Source: Ectocarpus siliculosus (Eukaryota > Sar > Phaeophyceae > Ectocarpales > Ectocarpaceae). Taken from it: a DNA stretch of 64,000 nucleotides. Position 1 is the first letter of the stretch. Every line of letters begins with the position of its first letter. Shown here one piece after another: positions 54,090-64,000 of this stretch. The position numbers and the translations under genes were made by a program. Under the pieces are notes generated by a model, which worked only from the letters and a program-made list of their open reading frames with translations, was not told the DNA's origin and ran no database searches. The stretch spans positions 1-64,000 of the forward strand of contig FN648490.1 of NCBI GenBank assembly GCA_000310025.1, read 5' to 3'.

Positions 54090-54881
54090 CTAGGTAGGTG
54101 ACACCGAACGGTACGAAGGCACAAGCGTCCTCACCTCGAGAACGAGCTCGCGTCTTCGAACCTCCCACCACTTGTCGACTTCTATTGCCTGTTGTTGACA
54201 TTGCGGGACCCCCAAAACGCGGGAAAGAGTCGGGTGTGTTGAACGATCGCCTAGCACAGAAAAAATGGGGGCCAATTTTGAATCCGTCTTCTGCTCAACG
54301 AACAACATCAATTCTTCCTCTGCTCGACGAACTCCGCCCCTCACGCACCATACACCTACAAAAGCCAATATTGGGCCATTCAATATCGATAAAATGCTCA
54401 TAGGCGTGTCGTTGAGATGTTCTGGCAGAAAAGCGCGGCGAGCTGTGTACGTTGCGACTACTGCAATATACAGTGCAGATGCTTCCAACGCATGGTAGCA
54501 CTTTGTAGCTGTAGAGCGCCCCAGACCACAAACCTTGGCCAGGTTGATATCTTCCGGATAAATAGAGGCCTTTTGTCGTACGCCTTGCAAGAAAGTGTCG
54601 GTTACGTGGAACGTCTGTAGAACGAACTTGCTCATTGACACCTGAAGAAATAATGTCGGAACGCAGGACCGCATAGGAGGTTGCTCGCATTTTGGGGGAA
54701 GAATATTATTGGGTTTGATGGTGTTGTTCAAATTTTCAAGGTCAACAACAACGCCACGCAAAGAAAACACATTATACATCCATTCTGTAGCATGGCCCCC
54801 TCCGCGAACCCGGTTTGACACACAACCGGCACAGTAGAGACGGGTATCACGGCAGATATGGTCGATTGATCTGATCGTCAT
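54090..54881 (-). CDS. Possible single-exon hypothetical ORF (263 codons)
   Basis: An uninterrupted minus-strand frame from ATG (54881) to a stop at 54090 encodes a protein of mixed composition with a possible hydrophobic segment near ALYIAVVATYTARRAF and another near ILSILNGPILAFVGVW. It is not a simple repeat and has no low-complexity bias. I do not recognise it. It lies between two convergent genes, where an independent gene or a relic of a mobile element could sit. Its length is notable for this window but does not prove that it is coding. Confidence 0.3.
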   Translation of the reverse strand: MTIRSIDHICRDTRLYCAGCVSNRVRGGGHATEWMYNVFSLRGVVVDLENLNNTIKPNNILPPKCEQPPMRSCVPTLFLQVSMSKFVLQTFHVTDTFLQGVRQKASIYPEDINLAKVCGLGRSTATKCYHALEASALYIAVVATYTARRAFLPEHLNDTPMSILSILNGPILAFVGVWCVRGGVRRAEEELMLFVEQKTDSKLAPIFSVLGDRSTHPTLSRVLGVPQCQQQAIEVDKWWEVRRRELVLEVRTLVPSYRSVSPT

Positions 54882-55233
54882 TCAAGCGCGTCTTCGTCAC
54901 AGACAGAATGAACCGCCAGATGTGTGTACGCTCTCATCGCATGTATTCTGGAAGCCTCTCTACAACTTTCGGTATAGGGTTGACGAACGAACTAGCCGGG
55001 GTCAACGCAGGAGAAATAAACCGGACTTCTTCTTGTTTTGTCCCCACCTCTCCCCTTGCGGTGCTTGTTTTCATTGTTTACGCGAGAAAGTTCAGCGGTT
55101 CTTTGCCTCTTTTTCGGTACACTCACTCGCACTCTCACCTCTAGATTTCGGATTTTTCATTTCCGAGAGAAATTAATCCGTCTAACTCATCCGCCGAGGC
55201 GGCCACAAACTTCCATGGACTGCGACATAGACC

Positions 55234-58200
55234 CTACGTGGTTGTCACGAACATCAACATCGTCCAATGAGTTGCCCTGCAAAATCCGTATCGGAAGCCA
55301 AGCCGAACAAAATCCATGTACTGTGCCCATGCCGCTTCATTCTCCAGGAAAATGCGTTGAAAAGAATGTACCTTCGGATAGCCCAAACGCTCAACAACAT
55401 GCGATGGGTTCTTACCGTTTCCACCAATGTGTCCGCGGAAACGGTCCCGAGGGCCTCTCCTCCGTCCGGCACGAGCAGGCACACCTCTCCGAAGAACTGG
55501 GGATATTGCAGGTTCCCAACGCTCCGTGTCTGATCAGCCGCGTTGTCGCGAATTGTGACTTAGTCTATACGTCAAGTGCCATGGTACCTTGTTGTAAGCC
55601 GGGAGAGTTGCGCCACAATCGGGAAGACGTTGAGCATACGTAGTGATCCCCGAAAATATATGCTATCACCAACACACCGTACCTGGGATGTATTGACGAC
55701 CTCACCGTCTTTTCGACGAATGAGAGCCAAGGTTCGCTTCCAACGGCGTATCTCTCGCTCAAGCTCCGCTTGGCGTACCTAGCGCGAATGGGGTCGGCCA
55801 AAACCTTTGATTGGTGGAGAGAAGCGAAACATAGGTAGACGGTCTCGAAAAGTAGATGTCCTCCTTCTTTTGACCCTACATGGACAACATGGACCACTAC
55901 TCGAATTTGATGAAGTCCACCGCCTATTCGGGCGCTCGATCTTTCAACGGAAGCAAGCAACCGGGTGGCTGTAAGTAATCACCGAATCTACTGAAATTTC
56001 CTAGATACATTATGATTTTTCTGCTGGGTTTTACAATTTGCCCCACGCTAAACGTGTACCCCCGTCCTATGTAACGATCCTGGTTCCAACGGCCATAGTC
56101 TAACCGGAAAGTTGGTCTACTCCAGATTTCTTCTACTGTCGCAGAATGAACCTACCTCTGTGCTCGTGACATGCGACAGCGGGGCGCTGCATTCGGCTAC
56201 AGGCGTCCTTGGCAATCGCTGATACACCCCTCCGACAGGGGATGTCGACGGCCGAACATCGACGTGACTGCCGGTAACGCTACCGCTGCTGCTGTTATTG
56301 TTTGTGGCAACCGGCGGGGCGGCATTGCTGCTGCGCGCTTTGTCCTTCGAGCCTCTTGCCTGGGATGAATGCGAGAGGAAAATGAAGTTGTTCGTCTCGC
56401 AAGCTCGACCTGTTATCTTTCTTGTAGACCAGATGATGCCACCAAACTTGCATTCTTGATCCTTACCTCGACTGTAGCCTGTTCCTCTTGCACGAACGGT
56501 AGACCGTATTGTTGCTCAGTTCATTGGATATACATAACATGTGCTACTACTCTCGTACGCGTGTGCTAGGTCTTCGTTGACATCCAATACGCTCAAGGTT
56601 CTAGCCATTTGTTCCATCAACGAAACCATCGTTCGCCGTCGAAACACACGAGAACCCGAAACTTCGGCATGGGTCAGGTACTCACTCACCACTTTAGTGC
56701 GGACGTCACGGTGATACGAGTACTTGCTCTTGATCCTGTAAAGTGCTGCCCCTATCTCGTTTATCTTCCTCTGTACAGCCGACAGTCGATCCGGATACTT
56801 GGTGACCGTGCAGGCACCAGATAGCACGATATGAAGGTGCGAAGGCTCCTATTTCGCATCGAAGTGTGAGTCGACAGGCGGCACAGCGTGGACATAGAAA
56901 GGCTTCCACTTTTAGATGTATAAGGGGCAGCAGCGACAACAAAGTTTAACTATGTACAGGAGATTGGGAGAGGATCTACAGCAGTACATCGTCTCGTGGT
57001 ACGAGATGTGCACAACAAGCGAGAAAGGCAACCTTCACCAACACGACCACAACTACTACCGATGTCACAAAGTAAATCAACGAGAATAGCTTTGATGATG
57101 ATGCTGACGACGACAACGCCACATCGACAATATCATCAACAACAGTCTCTCGGCCTGTAGCATGTACGCGTGTGCTGTTTGCCGTTAGCCCATTTCCCAC
57201 CTTTCTCTGCATGAGGAGCACGGACTTGGAGGGATGCCTGTGGATCCTCGACATCCTTGTGAGCCTCATCAGATCTTCGTGCTCCCACCCTCCGAACAAT
57301 CCGCACAGCTTGATCGCGTCCAACCGCCGCTTTCGTATCAATGTTTCAAGCCGCCATATGATATCACAGTTACGCATGAATGAACACCAAAGAGTTGTAT
57401 AGGACGTGGAACCGAACGGAAAATAAAAGTATCGTCGTTTGAGGTCGGCATGATTGTCGGCATAGAGACGGGGGGCGGGGGATAAAGTCTACAGTATGTC
57501 GTCGCGTACTGCCAGAGCTTTGGGGGGCGCCAGAGCCAGGGGGCACAACTTTCTCTGTGATTTTCAGATCAGAGTTCCCTTTCACCAGAAGCTACCTGAG
57601 GATAGGGCGGGGGGGGGGGGTGCGCTCTCATGCATATCACAGGTGGGTGCGCACGCTGTAAATCTGGGGCAGCCTGGATCGTTCACCTTGAACGCGTGAG
57701 CGCAGTGCTTCAGCAGTCCCGGCATCCGGTAAAAGTCTCGCTTCAGGATCAACACGAGGCGGGTCGGCTCAAGGGTCTGATACGTCTCCATCGACCTCCC
57801 TGTACCGGGACTACTGCCGCTGCCGCTCCCGACCCTAGCTCGGCCGCCGGTACCCCCTCGTCCCGGCAAGCCTGCCCCCTCCGTCAGTGGCTCCTCTGGC
57901 TGGTACTCCGGTGTGCCTTTGTCTTTCGGTACCACCACGCGAGGAGATTCCGAGTCGTTCACTTCTCGAGGAGACGTGGGGGAACCCGGGGGCTTGTCTG
58001 CCCCGCCTGATCCTTGTGCGCCCTCGCAGGCGTTCTCGTTGCAGTTGCTGTTCCGACGGCGCTGGGCTGTTATCCGGTGCTCGTCCAGCATGCAAGCCTC
58101 GCCGAAGGTATCCCCTGGACCGAGCTCGTCGGCGGTGACCACGCTGAAATCCGCCCTACGCAGTTTTACAGCTACCCTGCACGTTTCGTTTTGAAGTGAA

Positions 58201-61200
58201 GTACAAGATCGGTGCGTGACTTCATCGATTTGCGAGCCGACAACCTTCTGGGCTACGGAAAGACTTGATTTCCGTGCATCACGGGTAGGTACCTTGGCCA
58301 CGGCGTCGTTGGGAGCTGTTACTACTTGGCTTACCACCTAACACATATCGCTGCCAAATCGCGCTGAAATCTGTATTTTCTGTGGCTTCCCGGCCACCCT
58401 GTTTCGCCAAATCAACGGTATCATGACGTGACACCAAGTCGTATCTGAAGACGAGGTACAGTAGCGCGACAGTCGAATCGCTACCCGAAGGTGTGCCGCT
58501 CATATGTCGGCGTGCATTCGGAGGTGTGGATTCGGGGAGTATCGATATGAGCAGTTTGTGACGCCGTGTGCACCCCTGGTTTTACATGCTTCATGTACAA
58601 CACTTCAAACCCCCTCAAGGATAGGGACAACAAGAAGAAAATCGATGATGGTGCTGTCTCTCGTACCGGCCAGACAAGATGACGACCATGGCGTCGATCT
58701 CCTCCCCCTGCAGAAACGCCGCCGACATCTTGTCCAACACCCGGTACTCCACCGCGTTTCCGATCTCTATCATCACTTCCTTTTCCAGCCCGTCGAAGGC
58801 CGGGCAAGCCGCCAACGCCTCGACCACGTGGACGACCTGCACACGCCATCCACGCCAAGACCAAACCAGCACGGGGGACAACGGTGGCGGGGTGAGGATT
58901 CCGGCTTTTCAGTTTTTTAGGTTCTGCTGTAAGGTTTGGTAGGGGGCCGGGAGTCATCCCAAACCATCGACATGAGGTAAACTTCGACAAAGCATCATTA
59001 GCACATGATATTTTGACTTTTCCACGTTTGTTTGTATTTTCGATCTCTTCTCCATGCTGGGGGAAAATACGTCGAATTCTCTGCTCTTTTTAGGTCCTCA
59101 AGTGCGTTTCAGCGCCTGATCTTGAACACGAGGTCATCGGTGCAAAAACGGTCGAGTGTTCCCAGAATTCCCCCCCTCCCAACATAGAGTCATGTCTACC
59201 GGTGATACTACCCATAACGAGGTGCTATTCCAACTGTTTTGGGTCTTGAAAAGGACGACCCCGACATCGACCCTGAGGGCTGCGAGATGCCGCGACCGGT
59301 TCAGCGTCATCAAGGGCCCGAAGTGGTGCTACCCTAGAAAACGTACAGAGGGCAGAGGACATCTCCAGCGGAGTACGCACGACCCGCCCTCCCAACCTCG
59401 CGGATGCCCCCCCGTGCCTAGATTTCAATCTGTAGACTCCTTACCCCGGAACGTTTTCCCCGCTTCCCCTTGGCGGGATATAATGTAGGACTAGCAATAA
59501 GCGGATGGGTGGGGAACGTGGAAGTGAGGCGTTTCAAGACGACACCCGTCGTGGGCGCGTTCTCCTCCTTGGGCCAGGCAGCGGTTGACCGCCGGTGACA
59601 TAAGTTATCACACCCCCTGGAACGATGTTCAAAGCTCGACTACTCCCCATCGAAGATGATACCACAACAGTCTTAATCGTGCGTTTCGGGATCGCTCTCG
59701 ACGAGACGATTCCAACGTCGCCATTTTCGGCAAGGCCGCATGTGGAGAAATCGTGCTTAGAAAATCGGTCCAGGATGTATGTTCCTTTTTGCCACCTACG
59801 GTAGGGTGGAGGTTACCTGTTCCGGCGTTCTTCGCCCGGGTTCCGTGGTGAGGGCCTCGTCCAAGAACGACGGCCGGCAGAAAAGGTCGTCGAAGAGCTC
59901 CCCCTTCGCGCTCAGCCCCATCGAAGCCTTGAATTCCACGAGACTGGCACCTTCACACGCCGGACAGACGCATCATGGTCGCCCCGGTGGTCTAGTTGGT
60001 AACCTCGAAACCTTCTAGAGGTCAGGTCAGGGGTTCGAATCCCGGCGTAAGTGAACTTTTCTTGCAAAGTGAGCTTTTCTCTCGCTTCCGCTCCTGGCAT
60101 AGTGTGTAGCGCTAGTTCGTGTGTACACAGAGGGAAGAGAGCGCTGAACTCTTCTCGCATTAAAAATCGAAGGCAACGTACCGCAGGAGGGGAGGGTAGA
60201 GAGGGGCTCTTCTGTGTGACCACGGGTTGGAGTAAACGGCACTACTAGTGCTGTGAGCGCTGATTTGAAGTGAAGACAAAAAAACAAAAAAAATCATGAA
60301 CAACGTTTTTGGGGAAATTCAAGAAGAAAGTGGACTCGACGGTTGTGGAACACCACGGGTGGGGGTACCATGCTAGCAAAAGCGTCAAGCCGTTGCTCGT
60401 GTTCTTGATGGTTTTGTGTCGGAGCGTGCGTGCTGCCTGGTGGGCTCATACCTTTTTCATTCAGCACCGTATCTCTTGGAACTTCAGGGAAAACAATAAC
60501 CCGACAATAAGGTATCGAGTTCCACAGTGATGCACCGAGCACGAGAGAGTCACCCAACTAGAAGTAGAAGGACCTAGGACCATGGAGGGGTGCCACGACT
60601 CGAGAACGTCTCGTTTCGACCCAGGCTCGTTTCTAACTTCGTCTGTGGGGTATGATGGCGATTATCTACAGCAGGGTTTAGGGCAACGTGTGTGACTGGG
60701 CGCCTTATTTTACGGCCCAACATCGATTTGCAGCTCCCATGTGGTTTCGGCCAAGTAGGCTGCGTAAGATGATCTCAAAGCGTGACGCTTAGGTCGGCCT
60801 TGACATGTTTATGCGTGAGACGTACCGGCATTAAACCGAAGCGGGCGCACCTTTGCCAGACGTTTTGCGACGTCTACCACAGCCCCCACTGTTTCGTTGT
60901 TCAGACTCGGCCCCTCCCCTTCCATCTTCATCGGGATACCGGCTTCCTCTTCCCTCCCCCCGCTCCGCAGGAGATAGGTACAGCTCTCGCAGCAACGCCC
61001 TTCGCCTGAAGTTGTCCTCCATCAGCCGTTTGTCCCGGAATAGATCTGACCAATGCTCGCTGGAGCAAGAGGAGTGTCCGGCGTCGATGGACTTATCCCC
61101 TGCAGTCGTTCTCGTTGTCGTTATTGATGCCGCTGGCGCTGCTGTTGCTGCTATTGTTGTTGCTACTGCCGTTGCGGCTGTTGCTGCTGCTGTTTTTGTT

Positions 61201-63802
61201 GCTGCTGATGTTGCTGCTGCCGCCGTTGTGGCCGGGGGTGCAGGACTGCCTTTGTTGCTATCGGTAGCGCCGTCGTTTCCACGTTCGGTATTCGTGTCAC
61301 CTTGTCGCCCCTTCGGGAGGCTGTAACCGGTGGTCATTGTCGCGGTGCCTGTGCGTGTGCTTGATGTCGCAGGGCCGTCGGCCGCGGCCGCCGCACTCCC
61401 GCCATCCTGGGCTGTCCCCTTATGCTCTTCAATGCTCCTGCCGCCGTGTCCTGGGCTCGCCGGTGTTTTGTTTTCCTCTAGGAGAAGGGACTTGCCGGGT
61501 GTGGGGATCACGGCGCCAACTCCGACGTTTCCATGGGATGTCCTTTCCAACAGTGGCGAGGACGCACACCTTTGGACGTGCTCACGATGACCAGCTGTTG
61601 GTTTCTCTACCGTACCCACCCCTGGCTCCGCGACAACGGCGGTGGTAGTTCGAGCACCAGCGCTCGGTAGGGATCTCGCTCTGGCATGCACCGCCGCCGA
61701 CCCGTCGGGTACGAGGCCGCCCCCTCCACTGCTGATACCCTTGCCATGGCTCTTCACAGCCCAAGGTCTCGTGGCGCCTCCTTTTTCTTCAGGAGCACCA
61801 GTAGCTTCAGCAGCACCAGCAGCACCAGCGGTGGTTGGACTGCCATTGAGCGCAATACTACCGGTGTGCGGACCGTCTTTTACGGCGGGGGTTGCCGGCC
61901 TGCTGATTGTTTCTTGGGTGGCACTTCGATCGGCGGCCGTTTGTTCAAGTATCTGCAAGGCGAAGCAAAGGAGGGATGAAACATTGGGAACCAAGTCAAG
62001 AACGATACGACGAACGCTGCCGCGAGAGCCGGGTTCACTCAGGTAGAAGCGAGTCGTTTGAAGCGCATTCTCTTAACGGTAGATCAGCAGACTGCTTGAG
62101 AGTAAGAGTGGGGTTGCAACGACGATTACGACGCTCACACCGAGGTGCACTGTCACTCCAACAAGCTTCGAGGACAAGACGGCGGACATCACCCGCCCAA
62201 GACTTCCATGAACAAATCCAAGAACGGGCTGCCGTTTGGCCCTTCGTTCCCGGTATATTGTGTTGCGGCGCGGGCCATTCAAGGGACAGGACCACGTGAG
62301 GATTGCTTCAACGTTGCTACTGTAAGTTAGTCTGCTGGAGACGACTGCCGTCGTCATACTGGTCGTGAAGCGAAAAGCAAGCGAGTGGCGATGACAAGTG
62401 TTCCCGTGACCTATTAGTTTTCAGGCGACGCCGTTCTGCTCTCCTCCTACGGTGGTCACACAGAACCCGCAGGTTCATCAACGTATTTCCGTCATCAGAC
62501 CAGAGCCAGAACATGAACGAGAAAACGCGGGCAAAATAAGCGGTGATAAGAAAAATAACGACGACAATATCACGGGCAAACTCTACCACAACAAGATATA
62601 CGGATGTACCTGCAAAGCTCTAATCCTACTGTAATCCTGCTGAGCTCCCCTGAAATCGCCCACCCTCCTCAAGATCAACGCCCGATTTGACCGATATCTG
62701 AAACCGAGTGGGAGAAGGAGGAACGGGTATACGTGGCAGGACCGTGGAGCAACTGGATTGGGCCGCCTGATCAGCGTTGTCGTGAAATTGCGGTTGACTA
62801 GGGAAGACGCCCCCTCGCACCCATCGAGCCGAGACGAGTGCATTCATGCCCGGTTCGCCGCTGTACGATCCCTGTATGAAGCCAACGAATTCGAAGCTGC
62901 CATCCCAGGAAAAGGGCGAGACCAAATGTGGATACCACGAACGAAAATCGTTTGTCGGCATCCAGCCAGACGGTAAAAAAGGGACGGAGACAACAGTATA
63001 TCGGCAGCAAACACAAGCAGACATAAACGGGAAGACAAAGATAATCTCACGTAATATTCCGCGTGTCTCTGGCCACCGCGCGATCCAAGTCGTCGAGAGC
63101 GCTATCGTCGTCCCCGAGGCACACGTGCACCAGGGCCCGGTTACCGTACAGATGCGCAAGGGAGACATTGCTCTTGCCAGATGCTCCCCCTCCTTTTGCT
63201 GTCCCCGCCCCCCCGCCATCTCGACCATGAGTGGACACCCCCCCAGCGCTGCCGCTGGCTGTCACCCCGTTGGATGGTCTCTTTGTGTTCGAGGCGCCGC
63301 GCTGCTGCAATGCGGCGCGGTGGGTCTCATCTAGCTTGAAGCTGATGGCGGCGGAGAAGTCCTAACGCAACGGTGCGGGTCATGGTGATAGGATAGTCAC
63401 ATAGGGTTAGGGTGTTAGGTAGCGTGATCGCGGTCAGATTGCGGTTGGAACAAAAAACGAAACACCGCAAAGAGGATCTCCCCGCAACGCTGATTTTTCG
63501 ATTGATAACAAGAAGAGTAGTCGGAAGATCACTCACGCAAGAGCGGCATCCACGTACAGCATGTTCATTCCAAACACCTGTTTGTTAAGACCCTAAGTCA
63601 TCTTTAAACACGTTGCATGAAGAGCGCTTTGCTCACATCCTAGAATTTGGAGGATAGACTAGAGCTACCGCACGGCTGCAACGCACGTTACCTTCAAGGC
63701 GTCGAACAGCTCCATCAGCTGCGCACTCAGGACCGCCTTGCAAAAAAGAGCTTCCACGTTCTCGGGCTCGGAGGCTACCGCGCGTCGGAAGTGCCCCAAC
63801 GC
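55234..63802 (-). CDS. TPR and dual cyclic-nucleotide-binding-like domain protein, N terminus beyond the window
   Basis: Exons in phase on the minus strand: 63692-63802, 63537-63577, 63051-63341, 62610-62697, 60982-61952, 59817-59943, 58667-58836, 57687-58176, 57201-57329, 56690-56848, 55683-55778, 55588-55662, 55416-55496, 55234-55371 (stop). They give about 988 residues. Three or more TPR-like helix pairs open the visible part (ALGHFRRAVASEPENVEALF; YVDAAL/FKLDETHRAALQQRG; LYGNRALVHVCLGDDDSALD; YRSNRALILRRVGDFRGAQQ). A disordered Ala/Thr/Gly-rich exon follows. First CNB domain: CPAFDGLEKEVMIEIG, VVILSGR/VAVKLRR, ELGPGDTFGEACMLDEHR, then about 85 inserted residues, then LEPTRLVLILKRDFYRM. 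Second CNB domain: LFGGWEHEDLMRLTRMSR, SHLHIVLSGACTVTK, FFGEVCLLVPDGG, TVSADTLVETV, with a C-terminal helix SFQRIFLENEAAW. TPR domains bind partners; CNB domains bind cAMP/cGMP or have lost binding. Weakest junctions are at 60982 and 62610/61952; a further exon may lie at 58837-59816. Confidence 0.8.
59978..60292 (+). mobile_element. tRNA-derived SINE in an intron of the TPR-CNB gene
   Basis: The 5' end carries an RNA polymerase III A box (TGGTCTAGTTGG, 59988-59999) and a perfect B box (GGTTCGAATCC, 60032-60042), spaced about as in a tRNA. The T-arm stem and acceptor stem do not pair properly, so it is not a working tRNA gene. A body of about 220 bases unrelated to tRNA follows, ending in an A-rich tail (ACAAAAAAACAAAAAAA). 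The six bases ATCATG occur directly before (59972-59977) and directly after the tail (60293-60298), consistent with a short target-site duplication. It lies antisense to the host gene, between its exons 60982-61952 and 59817-59943. Confidence 0.8.
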
Positions 63803-64000
63803 CTGGCCAAACGATGGTTAGATTTCGAGCGCATGATATTCCCGGGTGTGAAAACATGTGTAATGAGATGCTCTCGAGAGGGCAAGGCGCCGGCTCGCAA
63901 CAACGATAATTAGCGTGGAAAGGCCTCAACTAGCTGTTTGGTTGACGCCCGTGAAGAGCACAATGTTATTCACAGGGGAACCATGAAGTTTTCCCATTTC
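63803..64000 (-). other. Intron or 5' part of the TPR-CNB gene at the window edge
   Basis: The first visible TPR exon has a good acceptor (TTTGGCCAG on the minus strand), so the gene continues past the right end. No further exon was recognised in these last 198 bases. Confidence 0.5.

Noticed and set aside
59978-60050. A working tRNA gene
   Set aside because: A and B boxes are good, but the T stem has two mismatches, the acceptor stem does not pair and no proper anticodon arm forms. A SINE head explains it better.
60853-61590. Plus-strand Ala/Val-rich frames
   Set aside because: They are antisense shadows of the low-complexity exon 60982-61952 of the TPR-CNB gene.

Overview
The window is nuclear DNA from an intron-rich eukaryote. 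Coding exons are short, GC-rich and flanked by GT-AG introns of a few hundred to about 2,600 bases. The introns are loaded with microsatellites, homopolymers and tandem repeats. Neighbouring genes mostly lie on opposite strands. This style, with Gly/Ala/Ser-rich insertions inside conserved proteins, fits a stramenopile such as a brown alga (Ectocarpus-like). That placement is inference from genome style and was not tested by search.

Almost all of the long open frames are not genes. The genes below were found by reading short exons, joining them at splice sites with matching phase, and comparing the product with known families. Layout: (1) 51-181 (+), last exon of an unrecognised gene entering from the left. 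(2) About 0.2-10 kb, no convincing conserved gene but several repeat structures: a CCATGG-type tandem repeat (1326-1885), a possible hypothetical ORF (1873-2574, -), a hAT-like non-autonomous element (3453-4695) and a foldback-like inverted array (about 5100-8075). (3) 10115-20304 (-), bystin/Enp1, a 40S ribosome biogenesis factor, nine exons assigned and the last one not found. (4) 20550-40432 (+), a complete 24-exon BEACH-WD40 protein of the FAN/NSMAF type, starting only 245 bases from bystin in a head-to-head pair. (5) 41793-48471 (-), a protein with two Tudor-like domains, a long disordered region and coiled coils. (6) 49248-51884 (+), a small cytochrome b5-domain protein of the Irc21/CYB5R4 type. 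(7) 55234 to beyond the right end (-), a large protein with TPR repeats followed by two cyclic-nucleotide-binding-like domains.

The genes form head-to-head pairs (bystin/FAN; Tudor/cytochrome b5) alternating with tail-to-tail junctions (FAN/Tudor; cytochrome b5/TPR-CNB). No shared pathway is evident. Bystin serves ribosome assembly, the FAN-like protein probably membrane traffic or signalling, and the TPR-CNB protein possibly cyclic-nucleotide-linked signalling. One tRNA-derived SINE with A and B boxes lies in an intron of the last gene. A 107-base assembly gap inside a poly-C run sits in a FAN intron.
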